Source: Distichodus sexfasciatus (taxonomy: Eukaryota > Chordata > Actinopteri > Characiformes > Distichodontidae). From it: 64,000 nt of DNA. A program made the position numbers and the translations under genes. Of the stretch, positions 21,501 to 33,830 are shown piece after piece; positions within the stretch are counted from its first letter, which is position 1; each line of letters opens with the position of its first letter. The stretch covers positions 62,001 through 126,000 of the forward strand of contig JAVGVS010000394.1 in NCBI GenBank assembly GCA_032718565.1. Direction: 5' to 3'. Below the pieces are notes generated by a model. The model searched no databases. It had not been told where the DNA came from and saw only the letters and a list, made by a program, of their open reading frames with translations.

Positions 21501-24500
21501 CCAAAGCCTGTCCCGGGAACTACGGGTGCAAGATGGGGACCAACCCTGGGCAGGCACCAACACACATCCAGTAATATCAGAGACAATAAGTGAACATATC
21601 TTAGTCTTCTTATTCATTGATTTGATTGAATGTAAATAGATTTTTTGCAGTAATCAGTTGCTGAAAGAAGCAAAAAAAATTCATTGAAAATCCAGTGTCT
21701 GTCCATTTAGACACAAACACACACCCTAGAGTGGCAATTTCACCACAGCAACAAAACAGCATGGCATCGTCTCCTCTCCCCCTCCCCTCCCCGTCCTCTT
21801 AATCTGTGCGGGATTTTAATCCCAGTCACAGGATTTCTGCAGTTTGGAAATAGAGGGGGGTGGTGTTGTACTGCTGGATTATACTGAGTGCTTTAGCCCT
21901 CGACGCCCCTGACCCCAATAAATCCACACGCAGGACCTTGTTTAAAGGAATATAGACACTTCAACGTTTCAGTGCAATGTTTCATCACTTCAACCAGCAC
22001 TAATGTTCAACTCCATTTTAAAATAGAATATGAATAATAGTAGCTGACTGAAACATGACACTATATTCACGCACATATGTTCACAGAAAGACAGCAAACT
22101 TTAACGTTGCGTCTTCACGAGTGTAAAGTCAACTTATTATCATTTTAAGCATGAACTACTTATTGTGGCAAATGCAGGAAACCCTTTCCGAATATATGGA
22201 GGGGAAAGCTTCAGGTTTGAGAAAGTATGATGGCTCCTAAACGACTCCTGCATGAAATGTGCTGCCCATAAAAGCATCAAAAATGTAGCTAGAGCTGTGT
22301 GATAGGATGAAATATAGATCAGACACACCCTCGCACTTAGATCTATGGAACGCCAAAGGTGTCACAATTTACCTTAAAGTCACCTTACTAGAGTGCACTA
22401 AAAGTGGCGTTTGACCCTAAATCACTAGAGCACCGCAGTAAAATGAATTTTCAACGGCATAAAAAGCACTGAAATATTAGTGCCGCAAACAAAACAGCAC
22501 TAATAAAATGGCATAAACACTGGTATTTTACAGTCAGTTGCATTAAAATTATGGGTGAATTGTGGCACCTTTGGTGTTCCATTTGAGCATACATGGAGTG
22601 TTTTCGAGTGCCTGTGTAGGCAGAGTTGAGCACACATGAACACAAGATTTTGTTACAAAAACTGTACTATGTTGTGACAAATATCGTTATCGGGATTTGA
22701 GATTTTGGTCATATCGTGCAGCTCCAAATGTAGCTATCAGCAACAGACGTAAAAAGTCTTTTGGAGAGGAAAAGAAATTTGTTTTTCGTGTCTGGGCCCC
22801 CAGCACTACACATACTGCTAGATTAATTTTCGGAATCGTTGACCAACTGACGAAGTAGAACAAATTCCAAATGGTCAAGTTACTTTTAGGAACAGTTAAT
22901 TAGCTGGTTGGCTAATTATTTCGTTTTCTGTCTTTCCTGTGTGTGTGTGTGTAGGTCCTGGCTACAGGTCTGAGTGGTCTGTACTCTTGGCTCCCGGCTA
23001 AGTTGGAGGTGTACAGTGAAGGATGGCACTGTTTGGAGCGATCAGACTGGATGCAAGTGCCTGCACTGGTCCAGTTTCTTAATTCTCTACACTTTTGTAG
23101 CACTGTGTGTAAGGTAAGACACATCCACACACATGTATAAAACGTATATAATGTATAAAACGTTACATCTGACAGGTTTTTGACCACTTGAAATATATAA
23201 AAAAATGTGTGTGTGTGTGTTTTTAGCTGGCCCACCCCTCCATCAGAGACCAGCTACTAGGCTACATCTATAACGGCTTCTTGGTTCCAGTCATGGCCCC
23301 TGCGTTACACAAGGTGTTGTTTGTTTATTTGTTTGTTTGTTTATTTTAAGGCCTTGTCTTTTTATTGGTCTAAATGAGTCCTGTGTATTGATTGGCCAGT
23401 TAACACTGGAGGAAGTCATGACGACCACAGCGTATCTGGAGCTGTTTTTGCGGAGCATCTCTGACCGTCACCTTCTCCAGACCTTCCTCATCTTCATCCT
23501 TAGGCATCGGCATGACAACGTGAACATCCTGGATACGCTTGTCAGCAGAATCAATACTCCATTTCAGGTGTGTGTCTATACATGCTTTTGTGTCTAATTA
23601 GGGACCCAGACATGTAGCGGTTAGCAGTTAGCGGTTCTTTACAGTGCAGTACAGTAGGGGTGTTGAAATTAATCACATAATCGGGGAATCGCGGGCATTG
23701 CGATACAGGAGTGGACGTTTCTGCATCAGTGCAGTCGCTGACCAGAATCGATTATATCAGGGGTTTTCAACCGTTGCTCGGCTGCCCTCTAGTGGCCCGC
23801 AGTGGCATTGCAGGTGGTTCGGGACATGCAATTCTGTTTCACTGCTGAAATCTCTTTTTAAAAATTATTATATTTAATTTATTTTCAAAAAACATTCCGG
23901 TAGTAACATCCCGGTAGTAACTATGGCTGCCCAATCTGTGATCCATACACAATCTGTGTGCACCGTGAACTAATGTAGAAACATTGATGGAAATATTGAT
24001 GAAATATCGAATCGTTTACCTGATAATCGAATCAAATTGTGAGACCAGTGAAGGTTCACACCTCTACAGTATAGCGAAGGCAAACATGTTTCAGCCTTTA
24101 ACTTGCTAAACGAATCTTCAGACTTGGCCCAACATCGGTGCTTGGACCCCGCTTACTGCCAATAATGTCTATATTTTAGATCAGGGTCGTGTTCTAAATC
24201 TCAGCGTTTTTTCTTGATATATTCTAGTTAGGTACAGTCTCTCTGGCTCTGTTCCGCACGTTGATTGGTCTCTACTGTGAGGACGTCATGCTGCAGCTCA
24301 TTCTCAGGTAAGCGCCTCTACTTCCTTGTTCTCTCTACTTCCCCTTCCTGTGTGATATAGGGTTTATTCTCCTTGGTAAAAATGTAGCGGTTTGTCATCA
24401 CTATTTGTAAAAAAAATAAATAAATAAATAAAAATAATAGAAAAAGGAACAGTGTTTTAAAAACAACAGTTAATAAAAGTTAGTTAAAACAGCTTTACTT

Positions 24501-27500
24501 TTACAAAAACAAAATGTTTGAGACAGGTTTGGGGTTCATTTGTGGCGATTGGTGGGGTCTCCCAGAATGTCAGCCACTAGCATCAAACTTGTGGCAATGT
24601 TCTGGCAAACAATTAGCCAGTAATGACAAACTTGTGAACTTTTGGTGATGAATTTGGCAGATGCATAAGTTTTCCACAAAGTCTGCTAGAAGTCCACCGC
24701 AAGTTTGCCACAAACCTAATTTGCATGTGAAAATATCACCTTGCTGCAAATTCGCAGCAACCTTGCCAAAGGTTAACGGCAACTGTTTGTTTGCCAGAAG
24801 CCTAACATTTTGTAAGGGTACTTAAATAAAAACAGGAAATGAAGGAGATAATAAAAACAAGTAAAGCACCAAGAAAATATCTAAGAAATTGAATCAATTA
24901 TACAATATCTTAGGTTTTATCATAAAATCTTTATAGAAAAATAAAAATGGAGAATAACACACCTACCAATTAACCAGACCCTCCAGGATGTCAGGATGTT
25001 GCGTTTGTAACTATTAACGCAAATTCAATTTTGATCAATTACTGCAACTTTTCTGCAATTTTTGACCAAATCATTGTCGTTTCCCACAAAACGTTGAGCC
25101 ATACGTCAGCGAGCTCAAAATACTTAAAAAATAACTAAATGATTAATGGTTAATAAAAATAATAGTGGTTTTGTTCCCTTTATTTTAATTAACTGTTAAA
25201 GAGTCGTTATAAAGGAGGACAAAATCACACATTTTTCCAACAAAACACCTGAAAACACTGCACTTTTTTAGAAAAGCTGCCACAAAATCAGGATATCCTG
25301 GAGGGACTGATTAAGCGTTTGCTCTGTATATTTTTTGAGAAAATAACTTTCTTCCATCCTCGATTCCTTCCTTTCTAGGTATCTAATCCCATGCACTCAC
25401 CTGCTGTGTAACGAACGTCGCAGATTGAGAGACAGGGACTGCTACTCCTCCAGCGCCGTCGCTCTCCTCTCTCTCACTCCCTCGTTCTTCACCCCCAAAT
25501 CCAGCCCTTCATCCCCAGCCCCTCCTAAACCGGACTACATCCTCTGGTCAAAAGTCACGGAAGGTCTGCTGAAGGGGAATATGGGTAAGACAATTTGCTT
25601 TTTTTGAGAACTCATTCACTCTTTTCGGACATAGGGCCTCATTCATCAATATCTTCTTAAATTTGTTCTAACGTCTAGGTCAGATTCGTCATAAAATTAC
25701 TCGTAAGGGTGCACTTCAGCGTTCATAGATTCCATTTTGAATATCAGGATCTTTTTTTTTAAAACTGTGTGAATTTTAAAAACAAAACGATTCTTCTTAA
25801 GAAGAATGAGGCCCATTTATGGTTATTGACTGTGATTTTTATTTTATTTTTTGTCTTTCTCCATTTTTGGTTTCATTTCAAGGTTTCGAAGACCTTTTTT
25901 CCGGCGTGGACAGCGTGGGCTACATCCGGCCAAGGAACTCCGAACCCCTGATGGACAAAAACTACCTCCAGTATCTTAGCGACGCTCGCTGCGTGATCAA
26001 CACCAGCGTCCAGGCATGCCGGGTTTGGTCGGCTCCTTACGACGGTCTCAACCCTGCCCCCGAGGAGTACCGGGACGAGGAGGATTACGACGATGGAGAA
26101 AAAGGTTTGAGGAACAACGATGACGACTATGACCGTCCACTCTTTTCCTCTCCTCCACCACAGCCCTCTGACACCAGTTCCATCAGCGAAAAAGAAAGAG
26201 GAAGTGTGACGCTGGAACTGGAATGGGATGACACCTTTGACGCCTCTTCGGACGCTGAAGGCAACCCGAAGGTTCCCGAAATTCCCCGAATTCCGGAGAG
26301 ACCCCCAGTCGTCCTGGAGGAGGCCCCGAAACACATTCAGGAGATGAGGAAGAACGCCATCATGCTGATCCGGGGATCGTACATTGAGGAGTCGGAGTTT
26401 CAGGACGACGTCTTGGTTTATAATCTGATCGCGCAGAAAGATTCGCAGGACGACAGACGGACGTGTTTAAAGAATGCGCAAAAATGCAGTTCGGAGTCGA
26501 ATAACCATGTGTGTAATAATGTGCAAAATCATATAATGAACCACGTTCAAAACCACATCCATAACAACATTATAAACTACACGCACATCCTAAACAATCC
26601 TAAACCTGGACTGAAGTTAGACGCGAAAGAATCCTTAAAGCTATTAAACGGACATGCAGCTGAGGAAGAGAGGGAGCATCTGAACAATAAAACCCATTTT
26701 AACCATAACCACAATGTTCCCAAAGTCCAGGACAAGCCTTCAGCGCAGCCAGGGGCGGAAGACTTCATTTCCCAGTGTCTGCAGCTCATAAACTCTCTGG
26801 GCGGGGATGAGGAGAGCATCATGGGAGACGAAGTTCAGTTCCAGAGACTGATGACGCTACTGCACGGTGAAGAAGAGGAGGAGGAGGAGGAGGAGGACTT
26901 TGCGTCGTTCCGTTGTGAGGAATGTAATAATGAAGAAGAAGAGCACGAAGGACCAGAAGAAGACGAGAGCGATGAGAGGAAGCGTAGCATCCCGTTCACG
27001 GGTGAGTTAGCTGAATGAATTGTTTGTGATCTCATTGTGACTAAAGCCCTGTCTCCTGCTTAGCTTTTTTAAAGCCAAAAGCAGTTTGGTCAGAGTAGGG
27101 TCAGAGAACTTTTCACACACGTTTCCTGCATCTTCTGAACGTAACAAGGAAGTGAGTTTGCTGACGTATGGCTCAATGTTTTGCGGGAAACGACAATGAT
27201 TGGTCAAAAATTGCGGAGTGATTGCACGGTAGTAATGAATTTGCGGGGATTGGCTGAATTTGCGTTAATAGTTGCGATTGCAACATTGCGAAGTCCGCAG
27301 GTCTGACCAGTTGCCATACGAATGTAAAGGTGTTCTCAGAATTGAGAAGTGAAGACAGTCTGACCTCCTCACAGAGGAACGTTCATCCTGTTCTATCACA
27401 CTGAACTCATGAAGACCTCAGTAATTAGCTAGTGACCCGAATCCCATGTGTTGATGTGTTGTTAGCTCACTGCCAAAGCTACGCAGTTCTGCGGCCCTCC

Positions 27501-30500
27501 AAATATCGAAGCCGGTGCTCTATACCGTATATATATGGGTGTAAATCACAAGTTTCAACAGGATACGGTTTTATCTTAATTTAATAGACAATGATTCAGT
27601 GAGTGTCGATAGTAGGGCTGTGCGATTTGACCAAAGTCTCATATCCCGATATGTCATTTCTCGATAATGATATGTGACCCGATCTGCCGTAATGAGTCGG
27701 AAGTCGGCGTTCTATTTATTTAGATACGGGCCGATTATGTTGACAAACATGAAAAATATCGATTTTTCTTTTTTGGTCTTATATGAAAGAAAAGGTTTTC
27801 AAAATTAATCTGGTCTCCAAAATAGAAAAATCGCCATTTTTGTGATGTTTTTCAACATAATCGGCTCGTATCTAAATAAATAGAACGCCAACTTCCGACT
27901 CATTACGGCAGATCGGGTCACATATATATCATGATATAGTAAATTTTCTGTAAATTCAGCTGTAATATAACAGCGCTTTTGACGAGGTTTGCGGCACGCT
28001 AGTGACTTGTGGGTTGCTTTTTAAACACAGCGTATTTTACTCTAGTAAGGTGCCTTTAAGCCGAATTGTGGCACCTTTGGCGTTCCATAGTTCTGAGCGC
28101 GAGGGAGTGGAGTGTTTCAGGCGTCCACAGACACGAGATTTTGCTTGCGAATGTTCTACTGCGCGCTCAGAATTAAGGCACAAATATAACGCCATAGTAT
28201 CCTCTGTGCCAACATCCACCTGGCGCCGTGGTGACTACTACAAACCCTCATCCAAACCATGAACAAATATCGCCGTAAACTGTGTATTTCGCCACACCAA
28301 GAAAGAAACGATGAAACTATAGACATTTTAATTTTGTCATCCGATATATTGTCATATCGCACAACCCTAGCCGATATCAAATGTGCTACAGTACGAATTC
28401 GATTCGATTCAATTCAGAATGTTTAAATCACAAAATATTCATATGCTGATTTACCACTTCTGTTCATATCAAAGCAACTAAAATATTATTTGACCTTTTT
28501 ATTCCTGAACTCAACCAGACATTTAAATACAAAATTTTGTGCCTCATTAAAACATCGTTTTTTAAAAAGTTGATAGACTCATGACTCTAAAAGTTGGCTT
28601 CACTCAAAAAATTAAGTCAAATTGCTTCCCTTACAATTTAAAGAACAAAAATTTGTTTTTAAAACCCAAGTTTCCACAAAGATTCTGATGTTCGCCATTG
28701 TTTTCTTAACTGAGATTTGTTTTGAGGTAAGAACAGATGCTACAGACGAAGAGCACTACTACTAACTTCTGAGAATCTCTGAGAATGCTCTACCCAGAGC
28801 CGGCCTTACGCACAAAGGTTTCTAACTCCGTGTGCTCCTTTTCGTCAGGCCCCTTCATTAGTGTGCTGCTGTCCCGGCTGGAGAACATGCTGGAGAACTC
28901 GGTGGAGGTGAACCTGCTCGTAACGGGGATCCTGGCCCAGCTCGCGGCATTTCCTCAACCCCTGCTGCGCTGCTTCTTGCTCTGTACCAGGCCTGTCTTC
29001 CAGCCCACCGTTCGCTCACTGTACCAGGTGCCGATTACGTACTACAACATATAAATGTAAAGATGCTAATTTACTTCTTTCCACCAAACTGAACATGGTA
29101 CCATTGCTGGAACTAGGTCTGACCAATCGGCATATGGTCCAAAAATATTGTGATTTGAATTATTTTCAAAGTTTTATCCCAGCTGAACTTGGCAAATCTT
29201 TCCAATTGATTTGAGCATTGAATGGGTTTCAGTTAATGTCACCGTTCAGAACTAACAGCAACTAAATTTGGCCAATGGCATCTTTTTTGGTCTCCATCAT
29301 TCAGTTGCATTGCTGTTCTCTTACTAATTTTTCTCTCATAGTTTTTTGCTTGAATTTTATTTTGAAAAGATTATTTTAATGGCAACAAATAGATTTTTTA
29401 TACATTATCTGTATCTTTTTGGCTTCTCTCCCTTTCTCTCCTCTTCCCTACTTTTACTTCTCTTACTTACTTCCTTTTTGTCAATATTTTTTACTGTTAC
29501 AACTTGCAGTAGCAGAGACCTGTATGTGTGTGTTTCCAGGTGCTGGTGTCAGTAGGTTGCCAGATTGAGCAGTATGCAGCTTCCAAGCCTGAATTTGCTC
29601 AGATGGTGCAAGAAGCAGCTCAGTACCTGCTTCTTCGAGACCAGGCCTTAAAAGACAGAGGTGAACACCAGTAATTTGTGCGCATTGTGTCTGTGTATAT
29701 GGTAGTGTGCTGTATCATTCAGTTAAAAGCTCACAAAATGACAGAACTGGTGAACAGAACAATCTGTGTATCATTTATTCATTCATTTTTCAAATTTCAA
29801 ATTTCCCAAACGTTTTCTCCCCCCCTTTCCAAAACCAAAATTTAAAAAAAAAGAACAAGATGTTTTCCGATTCCACTTTGTGGGTTTAAATAAAAAATGG
29901 AAAAGAATGGGAAAAGCACAATCATATTCCATTTGCCATTTTTTACGGCATGACCAGTGACCACACACAGAAATCTGACAAAAGAGAGAATCACAGATGA
30001 AGAAGGGTTACAAAGACAAAAACAATATGATGTAAAGTGATGTATGTATATTAATCAACCACATGTAACGGTCACTTCTGGGTTACGCCACTTGTATCAA
30101 ACAAAAAAACTAGAATGGAATATGAGTTTGTGTTTTCCTTTTTTCATTTTTCATTTGAGTGCAAAATGTAAAATCGGAACATGACACGGTATCCCTTATT
30201 TATTTTGGTAAAGAATACACATAGTAAATGAATCATGGGTGAAACATGCTTTTTAGCTCGTTTTTAGTCAGATATTTGTTGATTAAACGAACGAATGAAT
30301 GAACGAATGAATGAATGATATAGGGATTGTCTAGGTCATATTACGATGTGGTGGTGCAGTTTCCTGAAGAAAGGAGACCCTTAAAGTCGAATAGCTTTTG
30401 AGAGAATGTCCGACTTAAACTCGTGTTAAGATGAAAATCTGAAAAGGTTTAAAATTCATATGATCTTGAGTAATATATACTCACTCCCTGTATGTGTGTC

Positions 30501-32277
30501 ATTCTGGACTGGGCACGTGTAGCAGGATGAGATTTAAAAGCCGTGGTGAGTAGAGTGCAGCAGATTGCACTAATCTCTGGGTCATCAAGTCGGCAGCTTC
30601 TAATCACTGCGTCCCGCACACCCGTCTCCCTCACGTGTGCACACACGCCACACTGTAAAGAAAGTTCACTTCAAATTATTTTTTGAGTGAACCCAACTAT
30701 TGGAGTCATGAGTCTATCAACTTAAAAACATACATTCAAATAAAACAGTGAACTTTAAGGTCTTAGAAGGAAAAAATATATATTTCATTTGCAAAAGACG
30801 TTAAATGAGACTGTTGTGACTGGCCAGATACAACACCAGTAACAATGAGCATGAACAAACACACATAAACACACCTTATAAACTTGGAGAACACCTGTAA
30901 CAGAACACAACCACAGTAATACAACAGACATAAATCCCATCGAATTGTGAAACCTGGCGGATCTGCGCAAGTGCAGTCCCACAATCTTGTCCCCTTTTTC
31001 CACATCCATGAATCCTAAATCAGCGTTCCTCAATCCCAGTCCTCACGGACCACCGCTCTGCACAGATTCAAGTGTCCCGACCCACAGCACAGCTGATGCT
31101 ACTGATTAGCTAATTAGCAACGTAGGATCAGCGGGAGGCGGTGCAGGAAATACCGAATCTGTGCAGAGCGGTGGTCCGCGAGGACTGGGATTGAGAAATG
31201 CTGTCCTAAATTAAGGCTATGGTGGACTGTCAATTAATGCTAGCCCTTACATTTCAAGTAAAGGTGGTGTTAAATTGTATCAAAGCATGCTGCCCATATT
31301 CGTGCAGTGCTCTTAGCCATTGGTCATCAAAAAACAAACAAACATGGCAACCCATAAGATGGTATTTTTCAACAAGTGACCTGCTGTCGATTTGCGCTGC
31401 GGTAGCATTTTTTGACAGGGGAGCACGAATCGATAGACTCTGCTATTGATTCACACTCTGGTAGCATTTCTTGATAAGGGAGCATGAATTGAAAGACTCT
31501 GCCGTTGATTCACGCTACTATAGCATTTTTCGACAAGGAGCACAAATCGTTAGACTGTGTTGCCGATTTGCGCTATGGTAGCATTTTTCGACAAGGGAGC
31601 ATGAATTGATAGATTCTGCTGTCAAGTTTTGCTATGGTAACATTTTCCAAGAAGGGAGCAAGAATCGATAGAATGTGCTGTTGATTCGCGCAATGGTAGC
31701 ATTTTTTGACAAGACAGAATGAATCGATATACACAGCTGTCGATTCGTGCTATAGTAGCATTTTTCAACACAAATTGCTAGAATGTGCTGTTGATTTGTG
31801 CAATGGAAGTTTTTTAGGACAAGGGAGCATGAATTGCCAGAACAGTGGCACAAAGCTAACTGACCAAACTAAATAAGTTACTAATGAATGAGAAGTTACT
31901 CCAGTATTTGGATAAAGTCAGCCAAACAATGCTAGCTTGCAAACAAATGTAAGTGCGTTTTTTTTAGCTTTTTGATTTAAACAGCTCATTTTACTCAATA
32001 ATTTTCAAACCAGCACTGTAACGATGCCATTTCTCTTTATTTTGTCCTTCTTTACCATCCAGAACGGGACTTCCTGCAGGAAAACGGCGGAATCGGTTGG
32101 TTTCTGAACGGACATGTCCCCGGACAGCTGCTGAAATCTCTCCCTCCCTGTCCCAAAATACCGCCTCAGTCCAGGAACCGGGTTTTCGCCACCTTCCTCT
32201 ACGCCGAGTTCCTCAAAGAGCTGGCGGCCATTTCGCAGGAGCACTCCATCCTCCCTGACTTAACCATGGAGGAGTAG
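18539..32277 (+). CDS. fhip1a: FHF complex subunit HOOK-interacting protein 1A (multi-exon gene)
   Basis: Orthologue of human FHIP1A (FAM160A1), a subunit of the FTS-Hook-FHIP adaptor that links dynein/dynactin to endosomal cargo. Exons: 18539-18646, 18735-19496, 22955-23113, 23227-23313, 23400-23567, 24228-24307, 25379-25584, 25883-27001, 28849-29027, 29540-29660, 32063-32277 (TAG 32275-32277). All junctions are GT-AG and all phases match, giving 1067 residues against about 1040 in human. Near-identical blocks include GVDPETCMIVFKNHWAQ, AVQNYVEHMLFLL, NYIYNGFLVPV-like GYIYNGFLVPVMAPALHK, ILDTLVSRINTPF, KHIQEMRKNAIMLIRGSYIE and FAEFLKELAA-like YAEFLKELAA. The start is the first of two adjacent ATGs, as in human (MM). 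tcccag at 18529-18534 suggests an acceptor from a 5'UTR exon. Confidence 0.95.
18735..19496 (+). CDS. fhip1a: fhip1a exon 2: conserved helical core with Ser/Gly insert
   Basis: Encodes 254 residues from VLRILEKHDPSRSAGG to EHIARNTYFCP, including QNYVEHMLFLLMEEESGVGG, VWSLRREFTDDTKLEQLRMY and DASVLELFFHSSQDQGAANF. CpG and GC content are much higher than in the flanking introns. Between LMMLLSACS and ELVRLLHQLC there is a ~38-residue Ser/Gly insert with three SSAV(G/E)-type repeats, absent from the human sequence I recall. Confidence 0.93.
19497..20097. other. fhip1a intron 2, proximal part
   Basis: No exon seen; a short (CA)n tract at 19679-19705. Confidence 0.4.
20098..21127. repeat. 22-bp minisatellite array (~45 copies) in fhip1a intron 2
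   Basis: Tandem 22-bp unit atagtgtacattagcaacta ac with variants gcacattag, gcgcattag and agcagctaac. Three internal positions (20235-20275, 20765-20810, 20850-20895) carry agcaactatgcttttgggaa acgtgttcatta, the end of the foldback element seen alone at 9941. The left edge (gtgcgtttcccataagcaga at 20099) is the other end. The array is therefore an expanded interior of that transposon. Confidence 0.93.
21128..22954. repeat. fhip1a intron 2, distal part with SINE and foldback remnants
   Basis: 21430-21570 (aaccctgggcaggcaccaac with ccaactggagtcacaggggg) is the reverse complement of the SINE 3' part seen at 33690-33830. 22335-22585 is framed by atggaacgccaaaggtgtca and tttggtgttccat, the foldback family of 2938-3130. 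The rest is AT-rich and unassigned. Confidence 0.55.
23652..24070. mobile_element. Probable non-autonomous DNA transposon in fhip1a intron 5
   Basis: Begins taggggtgttgaaattaatc and ends gttcacacctctac, inverse-related ends (gtaggggtgttgaa / gtagaggtgtgaac). The interior contains aatcgattatatcagg and gtggcccgcagtggc. No coding capacity. Confidence 0.5.
24308..25378. repeat. fhip1a intron 6 with two repeats
   Basis: 24530-24815 is a CAAG/GCCA-rich repeat (cttgtgaacttttggtgatg, agtttgccacaaacc). 24979-25305 is framed by accctccaggatgtcagga and atcctggaggga, inverted ends of a DNA element whose body (ttgaccaaatcattgtcgtttcccac) recurs at 27160-27210 and 38990-39025. Confidence 0.6.
25883..27001 (+). 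CDS. fhip1a: fhip1a exon 8: variable acidic/His-Asn region
   Basis: A 1119-nt exon. It opens GFEDLFSGVDSVGYIRPRNS, continues through YLQYLSDARCVINTSVQACR and the family block KHIQEMRKNAIMLIRGSYIE ESEFQDDVLVYNL. It then contains an Asn/His-rich repeat (about 26500-26600: VQNHIMNHVQNHIHNN...) and a run of eleven Glu codons near 26869-26893. It ends in IPFTG, whose Gly codon is split with exon 28849. The conserved parts match human FHIP1A; the spacer regions differ. Confidence 0.92.
27002..28848. repeat. fhip1a intron 8, transposon-rich
   Basis: 27090-27310 is a fragment of the cctccaggat element in reverse orientation. 27671-27924 is a long foldback element listed separately. 28030-28130 contains the cacctttggcgttccat family. 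28560-28660 (ttgatagactcatgactct) recurs inverted at 30700-30730. Confidence 0.6.
27671..27924. mobile_element. Long foldback (near-palindromic) element
   Basis: The left arm tatgtgacccgatctgccgt aatgagtcggaagtyggcg...gatacgggccgattatgttga is mirrored by the right arm ending ...cggcagatcgggtcacata, with arms of about 100 bp around a short AT-rich loop. A half copy lies at 38236-38300. Confidence 0.85.
29661..31379. other. fhip1a intron 10, first part
   Basis: Mostly AT-rich. (GAAT)n at 30286-30315. A reverse-oriented copy of the 28560 repeat at 30655-30735 and a foldback element at 31021-31203 (separate entry). No exon recognised. Confidence 0.45.
31021..31203. mobile_element. Foldback element with ~45-bp inverted arms
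   Basis: ttcctcaatcccagtcctca cggaccaccgctctgcacagattc (31026 onwards) is mirrored by gaatctgtgcagagcggtgg tccgcgaggactgggattgagaa (to 31197). This is a typical short non-autonomous DNA transposon. Confidence 0.85.
31380..31850. repeat. 59-bp minisatellite, about 8 copies
   Basis: Units like gattcgcgcaatggtagcat ttttygacaagggagcacgaatcgatagactctgctgt repeat at 31385, 31443, 31502, 31560, 31619, 31678, 31737 and 31788, diverged by substitutions and small indels. Located in fhip1a intron 10, ending about 200 bp before the last exon. Confidence 0.9.
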
Positions 32278-33227
32278 GAACTAATAATTATTACAACGCA
32301 CTTTGCACAAATCTAGCATTAATGTACTTTAAGTTGTCATCAACCTATAAACTTTTAGCAACTTTCTAATGCAAACGTGTTTTTGTCAAATCCTTATTTC
32401 TTCCATTTCCCTTAATATCAGCCAACGAACCCGACTCTTGGAAGGGTAAAAATCATATTCTTTTGTATTTCTTTGTAGATGGATCATTTTCATTTGTATT
32501 TTGTTATGACTCTTTTACTTTTGGTCTTACAAAAGATAGCGTTTTTCTGAACCATGCACTTGTCCAAGGCTGCAGATGATGGGCCTTAAATTGACCAAGC
32601 TGCTACAATACACAAAAATACACAAATCATGCAAAATGGCACTTGATTAACTGATGCATTTTTACTTGATTGTGCGCCTGTTATGATTTGGTTACACTGT
32701 TAAGGAGAACCAATGTTTCTAATATTTAATACTTGTTATTTTTGCTAATTAATGGTGAAGATATGTTCTCTCCTGTCGATTGTTAATGAAAACTGAAATT
32801 TGACATACCTCGTCTCCAATTGCTGGCTTTTTGTTTTCCCAATTTGTTTTCATAAGTGCATTTGTTTTTTGTTGGGTGGGTTGCGATTTAAGTCAATATA
32901 AAGTGTTTGTAATGGACAGTAAACCTGACTATGAGATCGCCTCCTGGTTTTTAATCCATGCACAAAATTGAACTTTCTTTCAAGTTTTGTCCCTTCGTAA
33001 AGTTGTGGCTGTGTTTGTTGACCCCAGTCCATCTTTTAAGCCTTGTCTAATCGATTCTGAAAAGCGTTGATAGAGAATACTGCTGTAGAAATCTAGGTTA
33101 AGACTCTTAAGTTATGAAAAATGTTAAGACTTGCTTAAAACAAAGAACCAAATAATTCTAGTGATCTATTCCTTTCTTTTTAACAAATGAATGTAAAAAG
33201 ATCATTTCTGATGTGCAATTTCCGATA
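32278..33227 (+). other. fhip1a: fhip1a 3' UTR and downstream sequence
   Basis: AT-rich sequence following the TAG stop. No canonical AATAAA was found within the first kilobase, so the cleavage site is not placed. Confidence 0.4.
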
Positions 33228-33830
33228 TAGGGCGGCGCGGTGGCGCAGTGGTTACCGCTACCATCTCATAGCGAAAAGGTTCTGGGTTCGAACCCCATGG
33301 ATGGCCATAGGGCATTTCTGTGCGGAGTTTGCTTGCTCTCCCCATGAGACCATTTCCTCTGGGTGCTCCGGTGTCCTCCCACAGTCCAAAGGCATGCACT
33401 ATAGGTTACTTGGCGACTCTAATTTGGCCCCGTAAGGTGTGAATGTGAGTGTGATTGTGTGAGTGTGTGTGCCCTGCAGTGTGCTGGCGCCTGCCCAGGG
33501 TTGGTCCCCGCCTTGCGCCCGTAAGTCCCCGGTGCCCCTGCGAAGGTACTGGGTTCGAACCCCGGGGACGGCTGTAGGGCCTTTCTGTGTAGAGTTTACA
33601 TGCTCTTCCCGTGATCGTGTGGGTTTCCTCCGGGTGCACCGGTGTCCTTTCACAGTCCAAAGGCATGCACTGTAGGCGGGGTGGGTGGGTGGCTTGCGTG
33701 TACCCTGCGGTGTGTTGGCGCCTGCCCGGGGTTGTTCCCCCCACTTGCGCCTGTGGGTTCCTGGGATAGGTTCCGGTCCCCGCGTGACCCCAGTTGGGAT
33801 TGGGTGGTTCAGATAATTAATGAATGATAA
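33228..33830 (+). mobile_element. tRNA-derived SINE, tandemly repeated head-to-tail
   Basis: 33231-33310 has an A-box-like tggcgcagtggttac and a B-box ggttcgaacccc (tRNA-like head), followed by the common fish SINE body (gagtttgcttgctctccccatg, cctcccacagtccaaaggcatgca). From about 33540 a second copy starts at the B-box (tactgggttcgaaccccggg) and runs to ccagttgggattgggtggtt. Open frames across it are not genes. Confidence 0.85.

Noticed and set aside
33240..33300. tRNA gene candidate with A- and B-box
   Set aside because: The boxes belong to the SINE head; no cloverleaf with matching acceptor stem was apparent and the sequence continues into SINE body.
33187..33827. Several open frames with Arg/Pro/Cys-rich products
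   Set aside because: They lie entirely in the duplicated tRNA-derived SINE.
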